Shown in pieces: positions 14,634 to 27,653 of a stretch of 64,000 nucleotides of DNA. The translations under genes and the position numbers were made by a program. The stretch spans positions 42,038,551 to 42,102,550 of the forward strand of contig OX326959.1 of assembly GCA_946800325.1 (NCBI GenBank), read 5' to 3'. This stretch comes from Luzula sylvatica. Taxonomy: Eukaryota > Streptophyta > Magnoliopsida > Poales > Juncaceae. Numbering within the stretch: position 1 is the stretch's first letter; each line of letters starts with the position of its first letter. Below the pieces are notes generated by a model. That model was not told the origin of the DNA, did not search any database, and was given only the letters and a program-made list of their open reading frames with translations.

Positions 14634-16368
14634 TTCACCAAATTTCACAAAAACTAAGTAAGTTTGTTTTTCGAATCAAAACAAGATTTTAACGCTTTGA
14701 GGAGTTCAAATAACGTTTTTTGAAATCATTTGTATCGTATCTTTTACTACATAACTTTTCACCAAATTTAACAAACACTAAGAAAGTTTGTTTTTCGATT
14801 CAAAACAAGATTTTAACGCTTTGAGGAGTTCAAATAACGTGTTTTTAGATCAATTGTATCGTATCTTTTACTACATAACTTTTCACCAAATTTCACAAAA
14901 ACTAAGAAAGTTTGTTTTTCGATTCAAAACAAGATTTTAACGCTTTGTGGAGTTCAAATAACGTGTTTTTAGATCATTTGTATCGTATCTTTTACTACAT
15001 AACTTTTCACCAAATTTCACAAACACTAAGAAAGTTTGTTTTTCGATTCAAAACAAGATTTTAATGCTTTGTGGAGTTCAAATAACGTGTTTTGAGATCA
15101 TTTGTATCGTATCTTTTACGACATAACTTTTCACCAAATTTCACAAACACTAAGAATGTTTGTTTTTTGATTCAAAACAAGATTTTAACGCTTTGTGGAG
15201 TTCAAGTAACGTGTTTTGAGGTCATTTGTATCGTATCTTTTACTACATAACTTTTCACCAAATTTCACAAACACTAAGAAAGTTTGTTTTTCGATTCAAA
15301 ACAAGATTTTAACGCTTTGAGGAGTTCAAATAACGTGTTTTGAGATCATTTGTATCGTATCTTTTACTACATAACTTTTCAACAAATTTCACAAACACTA
15401 AGAAAGTTTGTTTATCGATTCAAAACAAGATTTTAACGCTTTGAGGAGTTCAAATAACGTGTTTTGAGATCATTTGTATCGTATCTTTTACTACATGACT
15501 TTTCACCAAATTTCACAAAAACTAAGTAAGTTTGTTTTTCGATTCAAAACAAGATTTTAACGCTTTGAGGAGTTCAAATAACGTGTTTTGAAATCATTTG
15601 TATCGTATCTTTTACTACATAACTTTTCACCAAATTTAACAAACACTAAGAAATTTTGTTTTTCGATTCAAAACAATATTTTAACGCTTTGAGGAGTTCA
15701 AATAACGTGTTTTTAGATCAATTGTATCGTATCTTTTACTACATAACTTTTCACCAAATTTCACAAAAACTAAGAAAGTTTGTTTTTCGATTCAAAACAA
15801 GATTTTAACGCTTTGTGGAGTTCAAATAACGTGTTTTTAGATCATTTGTATCGTATCTTTTACTACATAACTTTTCACCAAATTTCACAAACACTAAGAA
15901 AGTTTGTTTTTCGATTCAAAACAAGATTTTAATGCTTTGTGGAGTTCAAATAACGTGTTTTGAGATCATTTGTATCGTATCTTTTACGACATAACTTTTC
16001 ACCAAATTTCACAAACACTAAGAATGTTTGTTTTTTGATTCAAAACAAGATTTTAACGCTTTGTGGAGTTCAAGTAACGTGTTTTGAGGTCATTTGTATC
16101 GTATCTTTTACTACATAACTTTTCACCAAATTTCACAAACACTAAGAAAGTTTGTTTTTCGATTCAAAACAAGATTTTAACGCTTTGAGGAGTTCAAATA
16201 ACGTGTTTTGAGATCATTTGTACGTATCTTTTACTACATAACTTTTCAACAAATTTCACAAACACTAAGAAAGTTTGTTTATCGATTCAAAACAAGATTT
16301 TAACGCTTTGAGGAGTTCAAATAACGTGTTTTTTGATCATTTGTATCGTATCTTTTACTACATAACTT
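14634..16368. repeat. Tandem 7-monomer duplication in unit 3
   Basis: U V W X Y Z S' occurs at 14634-15501 (868 bp) and 15502-16368 (867 bp, because of the short Z). It corresponds to 9177-10912 in unit 2, and both junctions have the same S' (gagatc) to U join. The duplication therefore arose once, before the larger unit was copied. The second V has private changes gaaattttg and caatatttt. Confidence 0.88.
16122..16244. repeat. 123-bp Z monomer with single-base deletion
   Basis: Near 16219-16224 gtatcgtatc reads gtacgtatc, one base short. This is the only deletion I found among 516 monomers, and it has no copy elsewhere in the window. It is a recent private change or a sequencing error. Confidence 0.85.
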
Positions 16369-17608
16369 TTCACTAAATTTCACAAACACTAAGAACGTTT
16401 GTTTTTCGATTCAAAACAAGATTTTAACGCTTTGTGGAGTTCAAATAACGTGTTTTGAGATCATTTGTATCGTATCTTTTACGACATGAATTTTCACCAA
16501 ATTTCACAAAAACTAAGTAAGTTTGTTTTTCGATTCAAAACAAGATTTTAACGCTTTGAGGAGTTCAAATAACGTGTTTTGAAATCATTTGTATCGTATC
16601 TTTTACTACATAACTTTTCACCAAATTTAACAAACACTAAGAATGTTTGTTTTTCGATTCAAAACAAGATTTTAACGCTTTGAGGAGCTCAAATAACGTG
16701 TTTTTAGATCAATTGTATCGTATCTTTTACTACATAACTTTTCACCAAATTTCACAAAAACTAAGAAAGTTTGTTTTTCGATTCAAAACAAGATTTTAAC
16801 GCTTTGTGGAGTTCAAATAACGTGTTTTTAGATCATTTGTATCGTATCTTTTACTACATAACTTTTCACCAAATTTCACAAACACTAAGAAAGTTTGTTT
16901 TTCGATTCAAAACAAGATTTTAATGCTTTGTGGAGTTCAAATAACGTGTTTTGAGATCATTTGTATCGTATCTTTTACGACATAACTTTTCACCAAATTT
17001 CAGAAACACTAAGAATGTTTGTTTTTTGATTCAAAACAAGATTTTAACGCTTTGTGGAGTTCAAGTAACGTGTTTTGAGATCATTTGTATCGTATCTTTT
17101 ACTACATAACTTTTCACTAAATTTCACAAACACTAAGAAAGTTTGTTTTTCGATTCAAAACAAGAGTTTAACGCTTTGTGGAGTTCAAATAACGTGTTTT
17201 GAGATCATTTGTATCGTATCTTTTACTACATGACTTTTCACCAAATTTCACAAAAACTAAGTAAGTTTGTTTTTCGATTCAAAACAAGATTTTAACGCTT
17301 TGAGGAGTTCAAATAACGTGTTTTGAAATCATTTGTATCGTATCTTTTACTACATAACTTTTGACCAAATTTCACAAACACTAAGAAAGTTTGTTTTTCG
17401 ATTCAAAACAAGATTTTAACGCTTTGAGGAGTTCAAATAACGTGTTTTTAGATCAATTGTATCGTATCTTTTACTACATAACTTTTCACCAAATTTCACA
17501 AAAACTAAGAAAGTTTGTTTTTCGATTCAAAACAAGATTTTAACGCTTTGTGGAGTTCAAATAACGTGTTTTGAGATCATTTGTATCGTATCTTTTACGA
17601 CATAACTT

Positions 17609-20600
17609 TTCACCAAATTTCACAAACACTAAGACAGTTTGTTTTTTGATTCAAAACAAGATTTTAACGCTTTGTGGAGTTCAAGTAACGTGTTTTGAGA
17701 CCATTTGTATCGTATCTTTTACTACATAACTTTTCACCAAATTTCACAAACACTAAGAAAGTTTGTTTTTCGATTCAAAACAAGATTTTAGCGCCTTGAG
17801 GAGTTCAAATAACGTGTTTTTAGATCATTTGTATCGTATCTTTTACTACATAACTTTTCACCAAATTTCACAAACACTAAGAGAGTTTGTTTTTCGAATC
17901 AAAACAAGATTTTAACGCTTTGTGGAGTTCAAATAACGTGTTTTGAGATTATTTGTATCGTATCTTTTACTACATAACTTTTCACCAAATTTCACAAACA
18001 CTAAGAAAGTTTGTTTTTCGATTCAAAACAAGATTTTAACGCTTTGATGAGTTCAAATAACGTGTTTTGAGATCATTTGTATCGTATCTTTTACTACATT
18101 AATTTTCACCAAATTTCACAAACACTAAGAAAGTTTGTTTTTCGATTCAAAACAAGATTTTAACGCTTAGTGGAGTTCAAATAACGTGTTTTGAGATTAT
18201 TTGTATTGTATCTTTTACTACATAACTTTTCACCGAATTTCACAAACACTAAGAAAGTTTGTTTTTCGATTCAAAACATGATTTTAACGCTTTGAGTAGT
18301 TCAAATAACGTGTTTTGAGATCATTTGTATCGTATCTTTTACTACATAACTTTTCACCAAATTTCACGAACACTAAGAAAGTTTGTTTTTCGATTCAAAA
18401 CAAGATTTTAACGCTTTGTGGAGTTCAAATAATGTGTTTTGAGATCATTTGTATCGTATCTTTTACTACATAACTTTTCACCAAATTTCACAAACACTAA
18501 GAAAGTTTGTTTTTCGATTCAAAACAAGATTTTAGCGCCTTGAGGAGTTCAAATAACGTGTTTTGAAATCATTTGTATCGTATCTTTTACTACATAACTT
18601 TTCACCAAATTTAACAAACACTAAGAAAGTTTGTTTTTCGATTCAAAACAAGATTTTAACGCTTTGAGGAGTTCAAATAACGTGTTTTGAGATCATTTGT
18701 ATCGTATCTTTTACTACATAACTTTTCACCAAATTTCACGAACACTAAGAAAGTTTGTTTTTCGATTCAAAACAAGATTTTAGCGCCTTGAGGAGTTCAA
18801 ATAACGTGTTTTTAGATCATTTGTATGGTATCTTTTACTACATAACTTTTCACCAAATTTCACACACACTAAGAAAGTTTGTTTTTCGATTCAAAACAAG
18901 ATTTTAGCGCCTTGAGTAGTTCAAATAACGTGTTTTTAGATCATTTGTATCGTATCTTTTACTGTATAACTTTTCACCAAATTTGACAAACACTAAGTAA
19001 GTTTGTTTTTCGATTCAAAACAAGATTTTAACGTTTTGTGGAGTTCAAATGACGTGTTTTGAGATCATTTGTATCGTATCTTTTACTTCATAACTTTTCA
19101 CCAAATTTCACAAATACTAAGAAAGTTTGTTTTTCGATTCAAAACAAGATTTTAACGCTTTGAGGAGTTCAAATAAACGTGTTTTGAGATCATTTGTATC
19201 GTATCTTTTACTACATAACTTTTCACCAAATTTCACAAATAGTAAGAAAGTTTGGTTTTCGATTCAAAACATGATTTTAACGCTTTGAGGAGTTCAAATA
19301 ACGTGTTTTGAGATCATTTGTATCGTATCTTTTACTACATAAATTTTCACCAAATTTCACAAACACTAAGAAAGTTTGTTTTTCGATTCAAAACAAGATT
19401 TTAACGCTTTGTGGAGTTCAAATAACGTGTTTTGAGATCATTTGTATCGTATCTTTTACTACATAACTTTTCACCAAATTTCACAAACACTAAGAAAGTT
19501 TGTTTTTCGATTCAAAACAAGATTTTAACGCTTTGAGGAGTTCAAATAACGTGTTTTGAGATCATTTGTATCGTATCTTTTACTACATAAATTTTCACCA
19601 AATTTCACAAACACTAAGAAAGTTTGTTTTTCGATTCAAAACAAGATTTTAACGCTTAGTGGAGTTCAAATAACGTGTTTTGAGATCATTTGTATCGTAT
19701 CTTTTACTACATAACTTTTCACCAAATTACACAAACACTAAGAAAGTTTGTTTTTCGATTCAAAACAAGATTTTAACGCTTTGAGGAGTTCAAATAACGT
19801 GTTTTGAGATCATTTGTATCGTATCTTTTACTACATAACTTTTCACCAAATTTCACAAACACTAAGAAAGTTTGTTTATCGATTCAAAACAAGATTTTAA
19901 CGCTTTGAGGAGTTCAAATAACGTGTTTTTAGATCATTTGTATCGTATCTTTTACTACATAACTTTTCACTAAATTTCACAAACACTAAGAACGTTTGTT
20001 TTTCGATTCAAAACAAGATTTTAACGCTTTGTGGAGTTCAAATAACGTGTTTTGAGATCATTTGTATCGTATCTTTTACTACATGACTTTTCACCAAATT
20101 TCACAAAAACTAAGTAAGTTTGTTTTTCGATTCAAAACAAGATTTTAACGCTTTGAGGAGTTCAAATAACGTGTTTTGAAATCATTTGTATCGTATCTTT
20201 TACTACATAACTTTTCACCAAATTTAACAAACACTAAGAAAGTTTGTTTTTCGATTCAAAACAAGATTTTAACGCTTTGAGGAGTTCAAATAACGTGTTT
20301 TTAGATCAATTGTATCGTATCTTTTACTACATAACTTTTCACCAAATTTCACAAAAACTAAGAAAGTTTGTTTTTCGATTCAAAACAAGATTTTAACGCT
20401 TTGTGGAGTTCAAATAACGTGTTTTTAGATCATTTGTATCGTATCTTTTACTACATAACTTTTCACCAAATTTCACAAACACTAAGAAACTTTGTTTTTC
20501 GATTCAAAACAAGATTTTAATGCTTTGTGGAGTTCAAATAACGTGTTTTGAGATCATTTGTATCGTATCTTTTACGACATAACTTTTCACCAAATTTCAC

Positions 20601-22321
20601 AAACACTAAGAATGTTTGTTTTTTGATTCAAAACAAGATTTTAACGCTTTGTGGAGTTCAAGTAACGTGTTTTGAGGTCATTTGTATCGTATCTTTTACT
20701 ACATAACTTTTCACCAAATTTCACAAACAGTAAGAAAGTTTGTTTTTCGATTCAAAACAAGATTTTAACGCTTTGAGGAGTTCAAATAACGTGTTTTGAG
20801 ATCATTTGTATCGTATCTTTTACTACATAACTTTTCAACAAATTTCACAAACACTAAGAAAGTTTGTTTCTCGATTCAAAACAAGATTTTAACGCTTTGA
20901 GGAGTTCAAATAACGTGTTTTTTGATCATTTGTATCGTATCTTTTACTACATAACTTTTCACTAAATTTCACAAACACTAAGAACGTTTGTTTTTCGATT
21001 CAAAACAAGATTTTAACGCTTTGTGGAGTTCAAATAACGTGTTTTGAGATCATTTGTATCGTATCTTTTACGACATGAATTTTCACCAAATTTCACAAAA
21101 ACTAAGTAAGTTTGTTTTTCGATTCAAAACAAGATTTTAACGCTTTGAGGAGTTCAAATAACGTGTTTTGAAATCATTTGTATCGTATCTTTTACTACAT
21201 AACTTTTCACCAAATTTAACAAACACTAAGAATGTTTGTTTTTCGATTCAAAACAAGATTTTAACGCTTTGAGGAGTTCAAATAACGTGTTTTTAGATCA
21301 ATTGTATCGTATCTTTTACTACATAACTTTTCACCAAATTTCACAAAAACTAAGAAAGTTTGTTTTTCGATTCAAAACAAGATTTTAACGCTTTGTGGAG
21401 TTCAAATAACGTGTTTTTAGATCATTTGTATCGTATCTTTTACTACATAACTTTTCACCAAATTTCACAAACACTAAGAAAGTTTGTTTTTCGATTCAAA
21501 ACAAGATTTTAATGCTTTGTGGAGTTCAAATAACGTGTTTTGAGATCATTTGTATCGTATCTTTTACGACATAACTTTTCACCAAATTTCAGAAACACTA
21601 AGAATGTTTGTTTTTTGATTCAAAACAAGATTTTAACGCTTTGTGGAGTTCAAGTAACGTGTTTTGAGATCATTTGTATCGTATCTTTTACTACATAACT
21701 TTTCACTAAATTTCACAAACACTAAGAAAGTTTGTTTTTCGATTCAAAACAAGAGTTTAACGCTTTGTGGAGTTCAAATAACGTGTTTTGAGATCATTTG
21801 TATCGTATCTTTTACTACATGACTTTTCACCAAATTTCACAAAAACTAAGTAAGTTTGTTTTTCGATTCAAAACAAGATTTTAACGCTTTGAGGAGTTCA
21901 AATAACGTGTTTTGAAATCATTTGTATCGTATCTTTTACTACATAACTTTTGACCAAATTTCACAAACACTAAGAAAGTTTGTGTTTCGATTCAAAACAA
22001 GATTTTAACGCTTTGAGGAGTTCAAATAACGTGTTTTTAGATCAATTGTATCGTATCTTTTACTACATAACTTTTCACCAAATTTCACAAAAACTAAGAA
22101 AGTTTGTTTTTCGATTCAAAACATGATTTTAACGCTTTGTGGAGTTCAAATAACGTGTTTTGAGATCATTTGTATCGTATCTTTTACTACATAACTTTTC
22201 ACCAAATTTCACAAACACTAAGAAAGTTTGTTTTTCGATTCAAAACAAGATTTTAACGCTTTGGGGAGTTCAAATAACGTGTTTTGAGATCATTTGTATC
22301 GTATCTTTTACGACATAACTT
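17609..22321. repeat. Higher-order unit 4 (38 monomers, 4713 bp)
   Basis: It shares the F, G, I and M peculiarities of unit 3 but has only one U-S' block, so it is seven monomers shorter. It gains one extra monomer at its end (22198-22321, with ttggggag and gacataac). The next unit starts 38 x 124 + 1 bases after this one. Private changes include atggtatc (18725 monomer), acttcataac before N, agtaag in N and tttctcg in S' (20834). Confidence 0.88.
19097..19221. repeat. 125-bp M monomer with extra A
   Basis: It carries the same aaataaacg insertion as 13641-13765, in the equivalent slot of the next unit, plus a private acttcataac change in the preceding join region. Confidence 0.9.
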
Positions 22322-25297
22322 TTCACCAAATTTCACAAACACTAAGAATGTTTGTTTTTTGATTCAAAACAAGATTTTAACGCTTTGTGGAGTTCAAGTA
22401 ACGTGTTTTGAGACCATTTGTATCGTATCTTTTACTACATAACTTTTCACCAAATTTCACAAACACTAAGAAAGTTTGTTTTTCGATTCAAAACAAGATT
22501 TTAGCGCCTTGAGGAGTTCAAATAACGTGTTTTTAGATCATTTGTATCGTATCTTTTACTACATAACTTTTCACCAAATTTCACAAACACTAAGAGAGTT
22601 TGTTTTTCGAATCAAAACAAGATTTTAACGCTTTGTGGAGTTCAAATAACGTGTTTTGAGATTATTTGTATCGTATCTTTTACTACATAACTTTTCACCA
22701 AATTTCTCAAACACTAAGAAAGTTTGTTTTTCGATTCAAAACAAGATTTTAACGCTTTGATGAGTTCAAATAACGTGTTTTGAGATCATTTGTATCGTAT
22801 CTTTTACTACATTAATTTTCACCAAATTTCACAAACACTAAGAAAGTTTGTTTTTCGATTCAAAACAAGATTTTAACGCTTAGTGGAGTTCAAATAACGT
22901 GTTTTGAGATCATTTGTATCGTATCATTTACTACATAACTTTTCACCGAATTTCACAAACACTAAGAAAGTTTGTTTTTCGATTCAAAACAAGATTTTAG
23001 CGCCTTGAGGAGTTCAAATAACGTGTTTTCAGATCATTTGTATCGTATCTTTTACTACATAACTTTTCTCCAAATTTCACAAACACTAAGAAAGTTTGTT
23101 TTTCGATTCAAAACAAGATTTTAACGCTTTGTGGAGTTCAAATAACGTGTTTTGAGATCATTTGTATCGTATCTTTTACTACATAACTTTTCACCAAATT
23201 TCACAAACACTAAGAAAGTTTGTTTTTCGATTCAAAACTAGATTTTAGCGCCTTGAGGAGTTCAAATAACGTGTTTTGAAATCATTTGTATCGTATCTTT
23301 TACTACATAACTTTTCACCAAATTTCACAAACACTAAGAAAGTTTGTTTTTCGATTCAAAACAAGATTTTAACGCTTTGAGGAGTTCAAATAACGTGTTT
23401 TGAGATCATTTGTATCGTATCTTTTACTACATAACTTTTCACCAAATTTCACGAACACTAAGAAAGTTTGTTTTTCGATTCAAAACAAGATTTTAGCGCC
23501 TTGAGGAGTTCAAATAACGTGTTTTTAGATCATTTGTATCGTATCTTTTACTACATAACTTTTCACCAAATTTCACACACACTAAGAAAGTTTGTTTTTC
23601 GATTCAAAACAAGATTTTAGCGCCTTGAGTAGTTCAAATAACGTGTTTTTAGATCATTTGTATCGTATCTTTTACTGTATAACTTTTCACCAAATTTGAC
23701 AAACACTAAGTAAGTTTGTTTTTCGATTCAAAACAAGATTTTAACGTTTTGTGGAGTTCAAATGACGTGTTTTGAGATCATTTGTATCGTATCTTTTACT
23801 ACATAACTTTTCACCAAATTTCACAAATACTAAGAAAGTTTGTTTTTCGATTCAAAACAAGATTTTAACGCTTTGAGGAGTTCAAATAACGTGTTTTGAG
23901 ATCATTTGTATCGTATCTTTTACTACATAACTTTTCACCAAATTTCACAAATACTAAGAAAGTTTGGTTTTCGATTCAAAACATGATTTTAACGCTTTGA
24001 GGAGTTCAAATAACGTGTTTTGAGATCATTTGTATCGTATCTTTTACTACATAAATTTTCACCAAATTTCACAAACACTAAGAAAGTTTGTTTTTCGATT
24101 CAAAACAAGATTTTAACGCTTTGTGGAGTTCAAATAACGTGTTTTGAGATCATTTGTATCGTATCTTTTACTACATAACTTTTCACCAAATTTCACAAAC
24201 ACTAAGAAAGTTTGTTTTTCGATTCAAAACAAGATTTTAACGCTTTGAGGAGTTCAAATAACGTGTTTTGAGATCATTTGTATCGTATCTTTTACTACAT
24301 AAATTTTCACCAAATTTCACAAACACTAAGAAAGTTTGTTTTTCGATTCAAAACAAGATTTTAACGCTTAGTGGAGTTCAAATAACGTGTTTTGAGATCA
24401 TTTGTATCGTATCTTTTACTACATAACTTTTCACCAAATTACACAAACACTAAGAAAGTTTGTTTTTCGATTCAAAACAAGATTTTAACGCTTTGAGGAG
24501 TTCAAATAACGTGTTTTGAGATCATTTGTATCGTATCTTTTACTACATAACTTTTCACCAAATTTCACAAACACTAAGAAAGTTTGTTTATCGATTCAAA
24601 ACAAGATTTTAACGCTTTGAGGAGTTGAAATAACGTGTTTTTAGATCATTTGTATCGTATCTTTTACTACATAACTTTTCACTAAATTTCACAAACACTA
24701 AGAACGTTTGTTTTTCGATTCAAAACAAGATTTTAACGCTTTGTGGAGTTCAAATAACGTGTTTTGAGATAATTTGTATCGTATCTTTTACTACATGACT
24801 TTTCACCAAATTTCACAAAAACTAAGTAAGTTTGTTTTTCGATTCAAAACAAGATTTTAACGCTTTGAGGAGTTCAAATAACGTGTTTTGAAATCATTTG
24901 TATCGTATCTTTTACTACATAACTTTTCACCAAATTTAACAAACACTAAGAAAGTTTGTTTTTCGATTCAAAACAAGATTTTAACGCTTTGAGGAGTTCA
25001 AATAACGTGTTTTTAGATCAATTGTATCGTATCTTTTACTACATAACTTTTCACCAAATTTCACAAAAACTAAGAAAGTTTGTTTTTCGATTCAAAACAA
25101 GATTTTAACGCTTTGTGGAGTTCAAATAACGTGTTTTTAGATCATTTGTATCGTATCTTTTACTACATAACTTTTCACCAAATTTCACAAACACTAAGAA
25201 AGTTTGTTTTTCGATTCAAAACAAGATTTTAATGCTTTGTGGAGTTCAAATAACGTGTTTTGAGATCATTTGTATCGTATCTTTTACGACATAACTT
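22322..25297. repeat. Stand-alone 24-monomer core unit A-X (2976 bp)
   Basis: This is one complete A-X series with no Y-type tail. It begins with an A that has gaatg (not gacag) and still has gagacc, and it ends with X (aatgctttg, gacataac). A new A-type monomer follows at exactly 24 x 124 bp. F here has caagat and ttcagatc rather than catgat and ttcggatc. The same 24-step order forms the first part of units 2, 3 and 4 and recurs whole at 32366-35341, so it is the best candidate for the basic higher-order repeat of zone I. Confidence 0.9.
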
Positions 25298-27653
25298 TTC
25301 ACCAAATTTCACAAACACTAAGAATGTTTGTTTTTGGATTCAAAACAAGATTTTAACGCTTTGTGGAGTTCAAGTAACGTGTTTTGAGATCATTTGTATC
25401 GTATCTTTTACTACATAACTTTTCATCAAATTTCACAAACACTAAGAAAGTTTGTTTTTCGATTCAAAACAAGATTTTAGCGCCTTGAGGAGTTCAAATA
25501 ACGTGTTTTTAGATCATTTGTATCGTATCTTTTACTACATAACTTTTCACCAAATTTCACAAACACTAAGAGAGTTTGTTTTTCGAATCAAAACAAGATT
25601 TTAACGCTTTGTGGAGTTCAAATAACGTGTTTTGAGATTATTTGTATCGTATCTTTTACTACATAACTTTTCACCAAATTTCACAAACACTAAGAAAGTT
25701 TGTTTTTCAATTCAAAACAAGATTTTAACGCTTTGATGAGTTCAAATAACGTGTTTTGAGATCATTTGTATCGTATCTTTTACTACATTAATTTTCACCA
25801 AATTTCACAAACACTAAGAAAGTTTGTTTTTCGATTCAAAACAAGATTTTAACGCTTAGTGGAGTTCAAATAACGTGTTTTGAGATCATTTGTATCGTAT
25901 CATTTACTACATAACTTTTCACCGAATTTCACAAACACTAAGAAAGTTTGTTTTTCGATTCAAAACAAGATTTTAGCGCCTTGAGGAGTTCAAATAACGT
26001 GTTTTCAGATCATTTGTATCGTATCTTTTACTACATAACATTTCACCAAATTTCACAAACACTAAGAAAGTTTGTTTTTCGATTCAAAACAAGATTTTAA
26101 CGCTTTGTGGAGTTCAAATAACGTGTTTTGAGATCATTTGTATCGTATCTTTTACTACATAACTTTTCACCAAATTTCACAAACACTAAGAAAGTTTGTT
26201 TTTCGATTCAAAACAAGATTTTAGCGCCTTGAGGAGTTCAAATAACGTGTTTTGAAATCATTTGTATCGTATCTTTTACTACATAACTTTTCACCAAATT
26301 TCACAAACACTAAGAAAGTTTGTTTTTCGATTCAAAACAAGATTTTAACGCTGTGAGGAGTTCAAATAACGTGTTTTGAGATCATTTGTATCGTATCTTT
26401 TACTACATAACTTTTCACCAAATTTCACGAACACTAAGAAAGTTTGTTTTTCGATTCAAAACAAGATTTTAGCGCCTTGAGGAGTTCAAATAACGTGTTT
26501 TTAGATCATTTGTATCGTATCTTTTACTACATAACTTTTCACCAAATTTCACACACACTAAGAAAGTTTGTTTTTCGATTCAAAACAAGATTTTAGCGCC
26601 TTGAGTAGTTCAAATAACGTGTTTTTAGATCATTTGTATCGTATCTTTTACTGTATAACTTTTCACCAAATTTGACAAACACTAAGTAAGTTTGTTTTTC
26701 GATTCAAAACAAGATTTTAACGTTTTGTGGAGTTCAAATGACGTGTTTTGAGATCATTTGTATCGTATCTTTTACTACATAACTTTTCACCAAATTTCAC
26801 AAATACTAAGAAAGTTTGTTTTTCGATTCAAAACAAGATTTTAACGCTTTGAGGAGTTCAAATAACGTGTTTTGAGATCATTTGTATCGTATCTTTTACT
26901 ACATAACTTTTCACCAAATTTCACAAATACTAAGAAAGTTTGTTTTTCGATTCAAAACATGATTTTAACGCTTTGAGGAGTTCAAATAACGTGTTTTGAG
27001 ATCATTTGTATCGTATCTTTTACTACATAAATTTTCACCAAATTTCACAAACACTAAGAAAGTTTGTTTTTCGATTCAAAACAAGATTTTAACGCTTTGT
27101 GGAGTTCAAATAACGTGTTTTGAGATCATTTGTATCGTATCTTTTACTACATAACTTTTCACCAAATTTCACAAACACTAAGAAAGTTTGTTTTTCGATT
27201 CAAAACAAGATTTTAACGCTTTGAGGAGTTCAAATAACGTGTTTTCAGATCATTTGTATCGTATCTTTTACTACATAAATTTTCACCAAATTTCACAAAC
27301 ACTAAGAAATATTGTTTTTCGATTCAAAACAAGATTTTAACGCTTAGTGGAGTTCAAATAAAGTGTTTTGAGATCATTTGTATCGTATCTTTTACTACAT
27401 AACTTTTCACCAAATTACACAAACACTAAGAAAGTTTGTTTTTCGATTCAAAACAAGATTTTAACGCTTTGAGGAGTTCAAATAACGTGTTTTGAGATCA
27501 TTTGTATCGTATCTTTTACTACATAACTTTTCACCAAATTTCACAAACACTAAGAAAGTTTGTTTACCGATTCAAAACAAGATTTTAACGCTTTGAGGAG
27601 TTCAAATAACGTGTTTTTAGATCATTTGTATCGTATCTTTTACAACATAACTT
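25298..27653. repeat. Truncated core unit A-S (19 monomers)
   Basis: The A-type first monomer has tttttgg and gagatc. B to S follow in the standard order, with private changes tcaattc in D, ctgtgagg in I, ataacatttc before G, aaatattg in Q and tttaccg in S. N has gtttttc instead of ggtttt, the form that all zone II and zone III N monomers carry. The series stops after S, where T is expected. Confidence 0.85.

Larger units (their letters stand above)
12153..17608. repeat. Higher-order unit 3 (44 monomers, 5456 bp)
   Basis: The order matches unit 2, including the 7-monomer duplication. Features shared only with unit 4 are an F monomer with aacgctttgagtag (12773), a G with cacgaac and aatgtg (12897), an I with aacaaac (13145), and an M with one extra A (13641-13765). 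It also contains the only shortened monomer found (16122-16244). The insertion and deletion cancel, so the total length equals that of unit 2. Confidence 0.9.

Noticed and set aside
16122..16244. 123-bp monomer as a functional variant
   Set aside because: A single private one-base deletion with no copy elsewhere is more simply a recent mutation or a sequencing error.
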